From Halobacteriovorax vibrionivorans (GTDB lineage Bacteria; Bdellovibrionota; Bacteriovoracia; Bacteriovoracales; Bacteriovoracaceae): DNA of 64,000 nucleotides. The position numbers and the translations under genes are program-made. Each line of letters starts with the position of its first letter. The stretch's first letter is position 1. The notes below the pieces were generated by a model. It saw only the letters and a program-made list of their open reading frames with translations. It made no database searches and was not told the origin of the DNA. Shown here piece by piece: positions 45,927-54,260 of the stretch. The stretch lies in the NCBI RefSeq assembly GCF_003346865.1, contig NZ_QDKL01000002.1, positions 496,001-560,000 of the forward strand, in the 5' to 3' direction.

Positions 45927-46841
45927 GTGACTATGATGGAAGAATTTATCCAATGGTACGAAAATATTAATAAGGCACGTGCAAAAGACTATTATGCACC
46001 TCACAAGCCTATCACAATCTTGTATGCCCTTGTAAAAGCAGCAAGTGATGTCCGTTGGATTGAGTATAACAGTGACAACGAGAAGTTAAGGTCAATCATT
46101 AGAGAATTCACTAAATTCACCTCGTCACCAAAAGAGTTAGATCCTTTATGGAGACTTAAAAATGACTCTAAAGTTTACAAATTTTGGTCGTCAATTCCCG
46201 AAAAAGTAATATTAGGAGCGAGTGGTATTCCTTCTGTTACAACAGCAAGAGAAAACAATATGATGTTTGGCTTCAGTGATGAGGTCTACAACAAGCTAAA
46301 AGACAATAAAGCTCATATCCATGCCCTCATTCGCTATATAACAGAGGATAACTTCCCAGATAGCCTACATGAAACTCTTTGGGAATTACTTGGTGTCTTT
46401 GACCTAGAGGCTCAAGCTCCAACCCAAGAAACCATCACGACAACAGTGACAAAAGTAAAAAGAGATCCAAGGTTTCCAAAGCTTATCTTATCTCTTTACG
46501 GTAACCAATGTGCTTGTTGTGGATTAAAGATTAATTTCAAAAACAACACGGCGCTTTCAATGGAAGCAGCCCATATCAAATGGAAAGCTCGCGGCGGAGA
46601 CTGCAACGAACATAACGGCCTCGCTCTATGCCCTACTCACCACTACACATTTGATCGTGGTATCTGGACACTTAATTCTGACTATAGAATTGAGCTTAGT
46701 AATTCAATTCTAATTGATCGCAAGAATGATACATTCTTTACTCCTTATATTGGTGAATCGATTGGAAGGTTTATTCTAAATGAAGAATTACTTCCAAGTG
46801 TTGGGAATATTGAGTGGCATAGGAAGAACATTTTAAAGTAA
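45927..46841 (+). CDS. Probable phosphorothioate-DNA-dependent HNH restriction endonuclease
   Basis: A 304-residue protein: the N-terminal ~170 residues resemble the sulfur-binding domain (SBD) of ScoMcrA-type enzymes (opening FIQWYENINKARAKDYYAPH), and the C-terminal domain is an HNH ββα-Me nuclease with CACCG, EAAHIKWKARGGD, NGLALCPTHHYTFDRG. Such type IV enzymes cut phosphorothioated foreign DNA. No dnd genes are in the window, consistent with a cell that does not modify its own DNA. The family assignment is by sequence look, so moderate confidence. First gene of the island. Confidence 0.65.
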   Translation: MTMMEEFIQWYENINKARAKDYYAPHKPITILYALVKAASDVRWIEYNSDNEKLRSIIREFTKFTSSPKELDPLWRLKNDSKVYKFWSSIPEKVILGASGIPSVTTARENNMMFGFSDEVYNKLKDNKAHIHALIRYITEDNFPDSLHETLWELLGVFDLEAQAPTQETITTTVTKVKRDPRFPKLILSLYGNQCACCGLKINFKNNTALSMEAAHIKWKARGGDCNEHNGLALCPTHHYTFDRGIWTLNSDYRIELSNSILIDRKNDTFFTPYIGESIGRFILNEELLPSVGNIEWHRKNILK

Positions 46842-46843
46842 TT

Positions 46844-46877
46844 TATCAATAACTACTTAATTTCATAGTTATTGATA
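46844..46877. terminator. 12-bp perfect inverted repeat between convergent genes
   Basis: TATCAATAACTA (46844-46855) pairs with TAGTTATTGATA (46866-46877), 10-nt loop. It sits just after the HNH stop and overlaps the last codons of the RES-like gene. AT-rich but perfect; a bidirectional terminator is the likely role. Confidence 0.5.
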
Positions 46878-47683
46878 TGAAAGATATCAATATGATTTTC
46901 TTTTATATCTAAAACTCGTACATGATATAGCTTAACGATACGAAGCTTTTCTTTAGCAACATAAGGATCAATTGCAAAATTTAGCGATCGACTCTTAGTC
47001 ATAATAGAAGGGTATATTATACACTCAACATTTGCAGAATTTCTCTTATCCTTCAGAAAGAAACGACTAATTGCAGAAGTTAATTTATACTTCTTTTTTG
47101 AATTTGTTTTTTCACTGAGCTTACTACTTATATATTTGTATAGAATTTTATTCTTCTTTTTTTCACTTTTACTTAAATGATCAAAAAAAGAATCCATTCT
47201 TCCTTGGTGCCCCCACATTCGATCAAATACTTTTCCAAAACCACCAAGTAGAACACTTTCGAAAAAGGCTTCATCAATATTCTCAAATTCTGCTATAACC
47301 CATTCACTCCCAACTTTTGCGCGACATTCTAAAAGGGTCGACAGTTTATAATTTGAACTATAGAAAACGCTATGATTTATAGTGTTGCATCTACCATAAT
47401 CAAGCTGTAATTCAGGAGGCTTTGCCCAATAGCTATCAAGATCCTTTATATCAAAGCTACCATCTACTTCACGTGCCCTAAATATACCAAAAAGTGGATT
47501 ATCTCTTTTTTCGACAACTGAAAGCTTTATTCTACACAAAACAATACCGTTAAAGATTTCTACAACCTTATCAAATATCTTAGAAAATTCCCCTTGATTT
47601 TCGACTATATTATCAAGCTCTTTAAGATGTCGTTTTATTTGTGGTTTGGATACATTTGAATAAATTTCTTTCAATCTTCTCAT
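46853..47683 (-). CDS. RES-domain-like protein (putative NAD+-targeting effector)
   Basis: A 276-residue protein. The middle and end show RES-like features: GIFRAREVDGS, YWAKPPE, DYGRCNTINHSVFYSS, LECRAKVGSEWVIAEF, then VECIIYPSIMTKSRSLNFAI. This matches the R...GRxN...YxS...E pattern of RES-family NAD+ phosphorylases/ADP-ribosyltransferase-like toxins. It is longer than most RES toxins, with an N-terminal helical part. Last gene of an operon with MazG and GIY-YIG/DUF2075 genes. The assignment is by eye. If right, it may deplete NAD+ on infection. Confidence 0.55.
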   Translation of the reverse strand: MRRLKEIYSNVSKPQIKRHLKELDNIVENQGEFSKIFDKVVEIFNGIVLCRIKLSVVEKRDNPLFGIFRAREVDGSFDIKDLDSYWAKPPELQLDYGRCNTINHSVFYSSNYKLSTLLECRAKVGSEWVIAEFENIDEAFFESVLLGGFGKVFDRMWGHQGRMDSFFDHLSKSEKKKNKILYKYISSKLSEKTNSKKKYKLTSAISRFFLKDKRNSANVECIIYPSIMTKSRSLNFAIDPYVAKEKLRIVKLYHVRVLDIKENHIDIFHINNYEIK

Positions 47684-47713
47684 ACTAACTATTTAATATA
47701 ACTAAATATATTA

Positions 47714-49381
47714 CTAAACAAATCGCTCAATATACTTTTTCAAACTCGGATTACAAACATAAATATAAGCCCCTCGAATCCCTCTAAACATAAGGGTCTT
47801 ATAAATTTTAATAATGTAATCCTTCAACTCTTCCTGGTTCTCGATACTAACCTTCCCTTTAGCATCAAAGTACTTTGATTTATCGACTACGATAGAATTA
47901 CTTTCTTCATCATAATCAATTTCTTCACCAAAGATAATTCCCGCGTAATTTAAGTCATAGCCCTGCACGGTATGAATGCATCCCATCTCAGACATAGCTG
48001 TCGTTGAATTAATCCAGTCTTTGGTCTCTCTATTCCAAGTAAGCTCAACACCATCAATTTTTGCATCGTAGTCAGGTTTATCATCATGCTTTGAAGTCCA
48101 TTCCCAAGAGTAACCAGACATCATACGGCATAGACCATGTTTTTTTTCTTTTTCAGCTAACGCCTTTACCATCTCATTCATGTCTGAGAAGATCTTTATG
48201 TCGTAGGCGCTAGAGAGAAATGGTGCTTTCAGAGTGCAGTTTAGTAGATTTGTGACAAAATCAATATATCCATTTCCACCAATACATCTCATTTGAGACT
48301 GAAGTAGGACCTCTGTACTAGTTTTCGACTTCTTTAGCTTTGCAAAATCTTCATGTCTTACATCGGCAGGCTTTATCGATTGTTCAGTATCATAGAAGAG
48401 AACCTTCTTCTTACTACATTTATTAATCCAATCTAGCTGATGACCATTCTTACCAAGGCCGTGCTTTCGATTAAAGTCATCAAAGCTCTTATAATTTGTA
48501 ATACCGACTCTTCTTTGTAACCTATGGGCCTCATCTACAATAAGTATGTCATAATCTTTCTTATCAACATCACTTGGGCCAATTACCATGGACTTCTTTA
48601 AACCATATATACCTGCAAAAACATTCTTAAGAGTTTGTCTTAAAGAAGACATTGGCACGACAAAGCCGACATTTAATCCATTTGGATATTTCGACTTCAA
48701 CTCTACAATAAGAGACTTTAATTCTAAGTCGTCCCAATTATAATCGTCTTCTTCATATAAATGATAACAAGTCAGAAGCTTTACAAGTGTCACACCAACA
48801 ATCGTCTTACCAGTACCTGCTGCCCCTTGGATAAAGACTGAATTTGTTTTTCCTAGAAGACTTTTTAGCACAAGCTTAATTGATTCAAATTGGCTAATAG
48901 TTAATGATTTATATGGGGAGAATTTAAAGAGATCGGTGTTTTCTACATCTAATAAACTCTTAGATATTTTCTCATCTAACTCTAATGTAGACCAAATTTT
49001 GCTAAAAAGATTTTGATACTTTGGTTGTTGATAATACTGATGGTTAACAATCCCAAGATTTCCATTTAACAGGCGATAATTTGCTCCGGGAGGAAGATAC
49101 TGAATCAATAAAGACTCGATATCTAATGCGGCAGATTTATTAAAATACTCACTCGAAATTAAGTAAAAATGAGTAAGTTTATTTTTCTCTTTATTTTTTA
49201 AATGACTTTTAAGCCTCGACTTTATATTTGTAGACTCACCTACATAAGCAATTCGCTTCTTATCATCAAAAAGAATATAGATAACTGGATATAATTCTTT
49301 TGCATGATAATTTGAATCAATTAGCTCAATATCATCTTCTGTAAAACGATATGTTTCAGCTATAAAGTTAAAAGAAGACAT
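47714..49381 (-). CDS. GIY-YIG nuclease domain fused to DUF2075 P-loop ATPase
   Basis: A 555-residue two-domain protein. Residues ~28-100: GIY-YIG-type nuclease fold (VIYILFDD...IAYVGEST, RLKSHLK, then the Glu in DIESLLIQYL). Residues ~175-555: DUF2075 superfamily 1-like ATPase with Walker A GAAGTGKT, Walker B LIVDEAHRL, a sensor-like QSQMRC and HTVQGYDLNYAG. Such fusions are found in defence islands. It begins immediately after the MazG gene (0-nt gap), and the RES-like gene follows 30 nt downstream, so the three are co-transcribed. Likely nucleic-acid sensing and cutting. Confidence 0.8.
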   Translation of the reverse strand: MSSFNFIAETYRFTEDDIELIDSNYHAKELYPVIYILFDDKKRIAYVGESTNIKSRLKSHLKNKEKNKLTHFYLISSEYFNKSAALDIESLLIQYLPPGANYRLLNGNLGIVNHQYYQQPKYQNLFSKIWSTLELDEKISKSLLDVENTDLFKFSPYKSLTISQFESIKLVLKSLLGKTNSVFIQGAAGTGKTIVGVTLVKLLTCYHLYEEDDYNWDDLELKSLIVELKSKYPNGLNVGFVVPMSSLRQTLKNVFAGIYGLKKSMVIGPSDVDKKDYDILIVDEAHRLQRRVGITNYKSFDDFNRKHGLGKNGHQLDWINKCSKKKVLFYDTEQSIKPADVRHEDFAKLKKSKTSTEVLLQSQMRCIGGNGYIDFVTNLLNCTLKAPFLSSAYDIKIFSDMNEMVKALAEKEKKHGLCRMMSGYSWEWTSKHDDKPDYDAKIDGVELTWNRETKDWINSTTAMSEMGCIHTVQGYDLNYAGIIFGEEIDYDEESNSIVVDKSKYFDAKGKVSIENQEELKDYIIKIYKTLMFRGIRGAYIYVCNPSLKKYIERFV

Positions 49382-49741
49382 CTAAAGCTCAGTATATTTC
49401 TTTGCATTCCCCTTCGCTTTTTCGACAGGGTACTTTTCTGAATTCTTTTGTATTTTTGCTTTGGCCACCGACTCAAGATCAATATTAAGCTTTCCAGCGA
49501 TACGAACAAGATAAAGAAATATATCAGCAACTTCTTCTTCTACTTCTTTAAACTTCTTAGGATTATCGACAATCGAGTTTGATTGATCCTCGCTCATCCA
49601 TTGAAAGATCTCAACAAGTTCTGAAGTCTCTACACTCAAGGCCATTGCGAGGTTTTTAATTGAATGAAACTGGTTCCAGTCCCTATCTATTGCAAATTGT
49701 TCTAATTCATTTGAAATTTCACTAATATCAATATTTTTCAT
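49382..49741 (-). CDS. MazG-like nucleotide pyrophosphohydrolase
   Basis: A ~119-residue all-alpha NTP-pyrophosphatase of the MazG/RS21-C6 (dCTPase) type. The EXXE...EXXD metal-binding pattern is seen in VETSELVEIFQW and EVEEEVADIFLYLVRIA. It should hydrolyse (d)NTPs to NMPs. The ORF opens earlier (49792), but the ATG at 49741 gives the normal family start. First gene of the operon with the GIY-YIG/DUF2075 and RES-like genes. Nucleotide hydrolysis next to a putative NAD+ effector is suggestive of a defence system. Confidence 0.8.
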   Translation of the reverse strand: MKNIDISEISNELEQFAIDRDWNQFHSIKNLAMALSVETSELVEIFQWMSEDQSNSIVDNPKKFKEVEEEVADIFLYLVRIAGKLNIDLESVAKAKIQKNSEKYPVEKAKGNAKKYTEL

Positions 49742-49899
49742 AATAATAGAGTATCTCTTTTGTATATTTATGCACTGGGCAATGCAACACAATAACAGAC
49801 GCTCAAAGTTTATATCTTCTACAACTAACCTTGGGAGACAAAGGCTTAATTGCTTGTTCCCATATTTTCATGATACTTTAAATTACAAATATCAAGAAA

Positions 49900-51384
49900 T
49901 TAACTACAGTGACATTTTCCGAGTTCATCAACTTTAAATAATTTATATACACCATCAATTAGCCGTATTTGTAATAGATACAATTTATTATTTAACAGAT
50001 GTATAATATTAAAACCAATATACTCACTTTCATGATAAACTTTACGCTCATCAGGGCAATAAATATCTAAAAAAAGGCTAGGTGATGCGATCACAGTACC
50101 GACCTTTTGATCACCAACTAAGTGTTTATAATCCTGCTTATGCTTATGGCCATGCAAAACAAAGTCAACATTTATAGCTCTCAATAATTTAGATGATTTG
50201 TAGGAGTTTACAACTCTCATTGCTAAGACTTCTTTCAAATACTTTGAATTTGATTCACAATCATCCAAATAATCATCAATATGATGATGAAGTAGAACGA
50301 TATTAAAATCAAAATTTGCAGAAGTATTTTTTCTAATTTCAAACTCTTTATCTAACGGAAATATCCCCTGTGAGATAGCTTTCTTATGTCTAAAATTAGA
50401 ATCTATACATAGAAAGTTAATCATTTTTTTCTTAAACTGTAATTGCTCCCATGAAATAGGATTTGTTTCCAAGTTTAAAAATATTTTGTTATCAAAAAAA
50501 GCTTTCAATGCATTTGTTGTACTTTTATTTCGCGAAATATTATTGAAAAGACTGTCAAAAAGTCTAAAAACAAAGCTTCTACCTACCCAATAATCATGAT
50601 TACCTGGCACTTCTAAAACCTTTCCTTTCTCAGAAAGCCTATTTCTAAAATTAACATATTCAATAACTTCTTTTAAGTCGCCTGTTTTAGTTAAGTCTCC
50701 AGTAATGCAAAATATTTGTTCATCATTTTCAATGTATTTTAATAAGCTTAAGAACTCATTCTCTAAATATATAGAATGTCCAGGATTCACTATTTTTCCA
50801 AAAAGTTTAAAAAATACCTTTCTAGCAAATGGAACCTTTGAAAGAAAGATTTCCCATGACTGCTTAAAGCATTTTGATTTTAACAATCCAAAAAAACTTA
50901 CAGTATTACCATAATGCAGATCAGAAAGGTGCCATATCAAACTATCGTTCTTGACCAACTTTAAAAAATCATCAATTGGATTTTCTAGACACTTTTCAAA
51001 TATTGATGGGAAACGCTTTACTGTAGGCTTTAACTTCTTTTTGGTTCGTACTTTTTCTTGTACTTTTTTTTTTTTACTTTTATATAAAGCATAAGTTATA
51101 TTTGAAGAATTACTTACAAAGACTTTATCACAATAACTACACGTTCTCTCTATATCATTGATTTCAAGATAAACGCTTTCACCATCTTCATTAATAGCTC
51201 CACATCTAGGACAATCTATGTAGTAATATTCATCATATATATTTAATGATTTTATATTATTATAAACAACTAATGCCTCATCTTTACATATTTCAAATTC
51301 ATTAATAAGGGATATTAAGGATAAAGAATCCCTATCTTGCTCTTTTAAAAATTCAATTATTTTTTCAGTTTTATGCAAGCTCAA
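49900..51384 (-). CDS. Metallophosphoesterase with N-terminal zinc ribbon
   Basis: A 494-residue protein. N-terminus: a helical region and a zinc ribbon (Cys58, Cys61, Cys82, Cys85 in CPRCG and CSYC). A Lys-rich linker (~105-125) leads to a calcineurin-like phosphoesterase with the five motifs: DLHYGN (Asp155, His157), GDLTKTGD, GNHDYW, LLHHHIDD and HGHKHKQDY. It should hydrolyse a phosphodiester or phosphomonoester, perhaps in nucleic acid or a signal nucleotide. Overlaps the upstream unknown gene by 14 bp, so the two are coupled. The family is common in defence regions. Confidence 0.8.
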   Translation of the reverse strand: MSLHKTEKIIEFLKEQDRDSLSLISLINEFEICKDEALVVYNNIKSLNIYDEYYYIDCPRCGAINEDGESVYLEINDIERTCSYCDKVFVSNSSNITYALYKSKKKKVQEKVRTKKKLKPTVKRFPSIFEKCLENPIDDFLKLVKNDSLIWHLSDLHYGNTVSFFGLLKSKCFKQSWEIFLSKVPFARKVFFKLFGKIVNPGHSIYLENEFLSLLKYIENDEQIFCITGDLTKTGDLKEVIEYVNFRNRLSEKGKVLEVPGNHDYWVGRSFVFRLFDSLFNNISRNKSTTNALKAFFDNKIFLNLETNPISWEQLQFKKKMINFLCIDSNFRHKKAISQGIFPLDKEFEIRKNTSANFDFNIVLLHHHIDDYLDDCESNSKYLKEVLAMRVVNSYKSSKLLRAINVDFVLHGHKHKQDYKHLVGDQKVGTVIASPSLFLDIYCPDERKVYHESEYIGFNIIHLLNNKLYLLQIRLIDGVYKLFKVDELGKCHCS

Positions 51385-52285
51385 TTATCACATCCTGTAA
51401 ATACTTTAAAAGCCCCTCTGAAGGGTCTCCTTTTCTTAACCAAAAAGACCCTTTCTTAAGGCTAACATATATTGTGTATTGTTTTGAATTCCACGAAAAA
51501 TCTACTCCATGACTCAATATATCATAACCATCTAAGTCATCATCATAAGAATCAACATTTCTTATATCAATATCTGCACGAGACATGTAGTCCTTTTGGA
51601 CATACTCTTTTGTCCTAGAAGGATCCTTCCCTTTTACAGACCTCACCTTTCCATTAATTCCTTCTACAAATTCATTAAAATTATCCTCTGTAACTTCCAA
51701 CAAGTCATATACAGGCGCTGGGCTATTTGTTAATGCCTCTTTAAAGTAATTTATATAATATTGTGTATTGTGAGCACTACGAATTTGTAATATTGAAGTT
51801 GATGAATCCCACACACAAAGATCATAACAAGGCTCATTAATTCTTTTTAACTTAAAGTTTTGCCTAATATAGGTATGCTTTCCTTTATTACCAAATAGAA
51901 AGTAGAGTACCCCTTTCTTACCATTAAAAACTTTCAATAAAGTAGGTTCTTTCTTCATTCTTAAAGGCTTGACTCCTTCAGCTTTTAAACTTACAAAATC
52001 ATTTATATTTTTTGAAAACTTTTCACTCGATTTTCTTACTTTTTTCATTTCTGCATCACGACCAAATTTAACAAAATGATAGACAGAATTACGTGCAAAT
52101 ATTGCTCCATCAAAAGCAAGAAATAAGGTCTCTAAACTTTGATTTTGTAATATATCAACAATTTCTTCTTTTACTAATTTACTCGTATTAAAATCGCTAC
52201 CTTTAATTTTTTTAATTACTTTACTTAATCTCGTTTTTGAATGATCGAGAAGAATAATTCCAATATGACCCAATTCTATTTCCAT
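51371..52285 (-). CDS. Hypothetical protein coupled to the metallophosphoesterase
   Basis: A 304-residue protein I do not recognise. No signal peptide or TM helix; Lys/Asp-rich mixed alpha/beta. The last ~70 residues (DGYDILSHGVDFSWN..., TIYVSLKKGSFWLR) form a beta-rich end. Its 3' end overlaps the metallophosphoesterase start by 14 bp, so the two are translationally coupled and may form a two-component unit, together with or apart from the 52379 gene. Could be a sensor or partner. Confidence 0.6.
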   Translation of the reverse strand: MEIELGHIGIILLDHSKTRLSKVIKKIKGSDFNTSKLVKEEIVDILQNQSLETLFLAFDGAIFARNSVYHFVKFGRDAEMKKVRKSSEKFSKNINDFVSLKAEGVKPLRMKKEPTLLKVFNGKKGVLYFLFGNKGKHTYIRQNFKLKRINEPCYDLCVWDSSTSILQIRSAHNTQYYINYFKEALTNSPAPVYDLLEVTEDNFNEFVEGINGKVRSVKGKDPSRTKEYVQKDYMSRADIDIRNVDSYDDDLDGYDILSHGVDFSWNSKQYTIYVSLKKGSFWLRKGDPSEGLLKYLQDVIIELA

Positions 52286-52378
52286 ACTACACTCACCTCT
52301 TTCTAGTTAACACTTAATATTTCCTCTCGATTATTCTCCTAGACGTTACGTCAAAGTGAAAAAAACAAGATTCTGAAT

Positions 52379-52882
52379 TTAAGCTATTTTTAAATTTAAT
52401 ACCTTTCTTTCTCGATACTCAGGATCAACTCTCTGGAGAGCACAGCGGAATACAATATCTGCAAGACTATCAATTGCAATAAACTCTTCGTACTGTGCCA
52501 TGTTTTTACACTTCAACCTAAGTGCCGCCTTCAGTTCGTTACCACTCTTACCTGCAAGAATACTGAAAAAGCCTCTTTCCATGCATTCCATTCTTGTAAA
52601 GATCACAACGTTACCAAAAACTTGTGCTCTATAATAAATTTCAAATTGTTCAAATGTTGAATCTTGCGCTTTTACGCATAACATTTTTGTCGACTCTTTA
52701 TTAAAGAATATTCCACCTGTAATATACTCTTCAATACTGACTTCAAGACCAGGAAACTGACTTTTATTAATTTCATCTTTTACAATTTCATAAAATCGAT
52801 CTTGTATTCCTTCGTTATCATCAAAAACAACAGTCCATGTTTCATCTTCATACACAGATGTGAAATCAAACCTCTTGGCCAT
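52379..52882 (-). CDS. Hypothetical protein
   Basis: A 167-residue cytoplasmic protein, opening FTSVYEDETWTVVFDDNEG, acidic, with no recognised domain. It lies 93 bp upstream of the 51371 gene on the same strand and could be the first gene of that unit. It has a GAGGAAGT ribosome-binding site. The long IFTRMECMERGFFSILAG helix and C-terminal Arg/Lys do not match any family I know. Confidence 0.55.
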   Translation of the reverse strand: MAKRFDFTSVYEDETWTVVFDDNEGIQDRFYEIVKDEINKSQFPGLEVSIEEYITGGIFFNKESTKMLCVKAQDSTFEQFEIYYRAQVFGNVVIFTRMECMERGFFSILAGKSGNELKAALRLKCKNMAQYEEFIAIDSLADIVFRCALQRVDPEYRERKVLNLKIA

Positions 52883-53149
52883 AATTACTTCCTCACTTTG
52901 ATATATTTAACCTACAGGTCGGAACCAAAGCCTTAAGACTTAAGCAATTTCAATAACTTAAGTAACAACACAGTTTTATATTATAAGTAACTGTATTTAT
53001 TCATTGATATTGTTTTCAGTAGTTTTTAATAACTAACTTTACAGAAAAGTATATTTTTAAATATCTGACTTTAAATATCTAAATGGATTGTCAAGGCCGG
53101 CATAACTTACAGTCTTGGCCAATTTTTCAATCAATGAGAAAATTAATTT
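52883..53149. other. Intergenic region, 267 bp, divergent promoters
   Basis: AT-rich spacer between the minus-strand 52379 gene and the plus-strand DNA methyltransferase. It must carry both promoters, but I see no clear palindromic operator, ORF or hairpin. Methyltransferase controller (C-protein) boxes were looked for and not found. Confidence 0.35.
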
Positions 53150-54259
53150 ATGAAAAAAGAATATACGTTTATTGATATTTTTAGTGGATGTGGTGGACTT
53201 TCTTATGGGCTAGAACAAGCTGGTATGAAGTGTCTACTTGGTATTGACCATAATTATGATGCTATTGAGACTTTTAAACTCAATCACAAATATGCTGAGA
53301 CTTATTGTGGGGATGTAAGAGAGCTTGATAATAAGCAGGTTGATAAGCTTATTGATTATACAGAGGTTGACTTTGTAGTCGGTGGGCCACCCTGCCAAGG
53401 GTTCTCAACTGTAGGAAAGGGTAAGGCAGATGATCCTCGCAATTTTCTATTTTTAGAATTTGTGAGAATCGTGAAACATTTAAATCCTAAAGGGATTGTA
53501 ATTGAGAATGTTACGGGCTTATTAGCGAATAAGAACAAAGATGTACTTGAAAAGATTTTTTCAATATTTGAAGAAATTGGATATAAACTTCAAGCAAGAG
53601 TTCTTTCATCTGATGAATATGGTGTACCAGAAAAAAGAAGAAGAACTATTATAATTGGACTTAAGGAAGAATATACTCACCTTTTCCCTATCGTAACACA
53701 TGGAGAAAGAGGAAAGAAGCCCACTCGAACTGTAAAAGATGCTTTCAGTACTATTAAAGAGAATGCAACTTATAATGATCCAAAAACAGCACAAGTAAAA
53801 AATGACTTAGATCGAGAAAGGCTAAAACATATTCCGGAAGGTAGAGGAATTAGATACGAAAGAGACCAAATCGAACTACTTCCTAAAAACTTATATTATG
53901 ATGTTGATTGGAATGAACTAAGAGAAGGAAGATTTAGACAAACAAAACTACAACGTTTATCTTTTAACTCACCTTCCTTTACAATTTTGACATCTAGAAC
54001 AATGTACTTTCACCCTGTTGAAAATAGATATTTAACTGCTCGTGAAGCAGCGTCAATACAATCATTTCCTAGTAGCTTTGAATTCTTTGGTAGTACAACA
54101 TCAGTATTTAAACAAATCGGAAATGCTGTTCCAGTATTGATGGCCAAAGCTATTGGAGAAGTTCTTATCGACTCCATAGAAGGTAAAGTTGTCGACATAC
54201 AAACGGTTCAAGACTTTAAAAAGAATGCATTTCACTATAATAAAGAGGTTGCGGTTTAA
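53150..54259 (+). CDS. DNA (cytosine-5) methyltransferase
   Basis: A 369-residue C5-MTase with the full motif order: FIDIFSGCGGLSYGLEQAG (I), GGPPCQGFST (IV, nucleophile Cys82), IENVTGLL (VI, Glu119), the RARVLSSDEYGVPEKRRR segment (VIII), and SIQSFPSSFEFFG...QIGNAVP (IX-X). The short target-recognition region lies between ~230 and 300. It may protect host DNA as part of a type II restriction-modification or other defence system. The facing gene at 54261 ends 1 nt away and is the obvious restriction-partner candidate. Recognition site not predictable by eye. Confidence 0.9.
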   Translation: MKKEYTFIDIFSGCGGLSYGLEQAGMKCLLGIDHNYDAIETFKLNHKYAETYCGDVRELDNKQVDKLIDYTEVDFVVGGPPCQGFSTVGKGKADDPRNFLFLEFVRIVKHLNPKGIVIENVTGLLANKNKDVLEKIFSIFEEIGYKLQARVLSSDEYGVPEKRRRTIIIGLKEEYTHLFPIVTHGERGKKPTRTVKDAFSTIKENATYNDPKTAQVKNDLDRERLKHIPEGRGIRYERDQIELLPKNLYYDVDWNELREGRFRQTKLQRLSFNSPSFTILTSRTMYFHPVENRYLTAREAASIQSFPSSFEFFGSTTSVFKQIGNAVPVLMAKAIGEVLIDSIEGKVVDIQTVQDFKKNAFHYNKEVAV

Positions 54260-54260
54260 T

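Noticed and set aside
52883..53149. C-protein boxes for a restriction-modification control gene
   Set aside because: No symmetric controller boxes and no small helix-turn-helix gene next to the methyltransferase.
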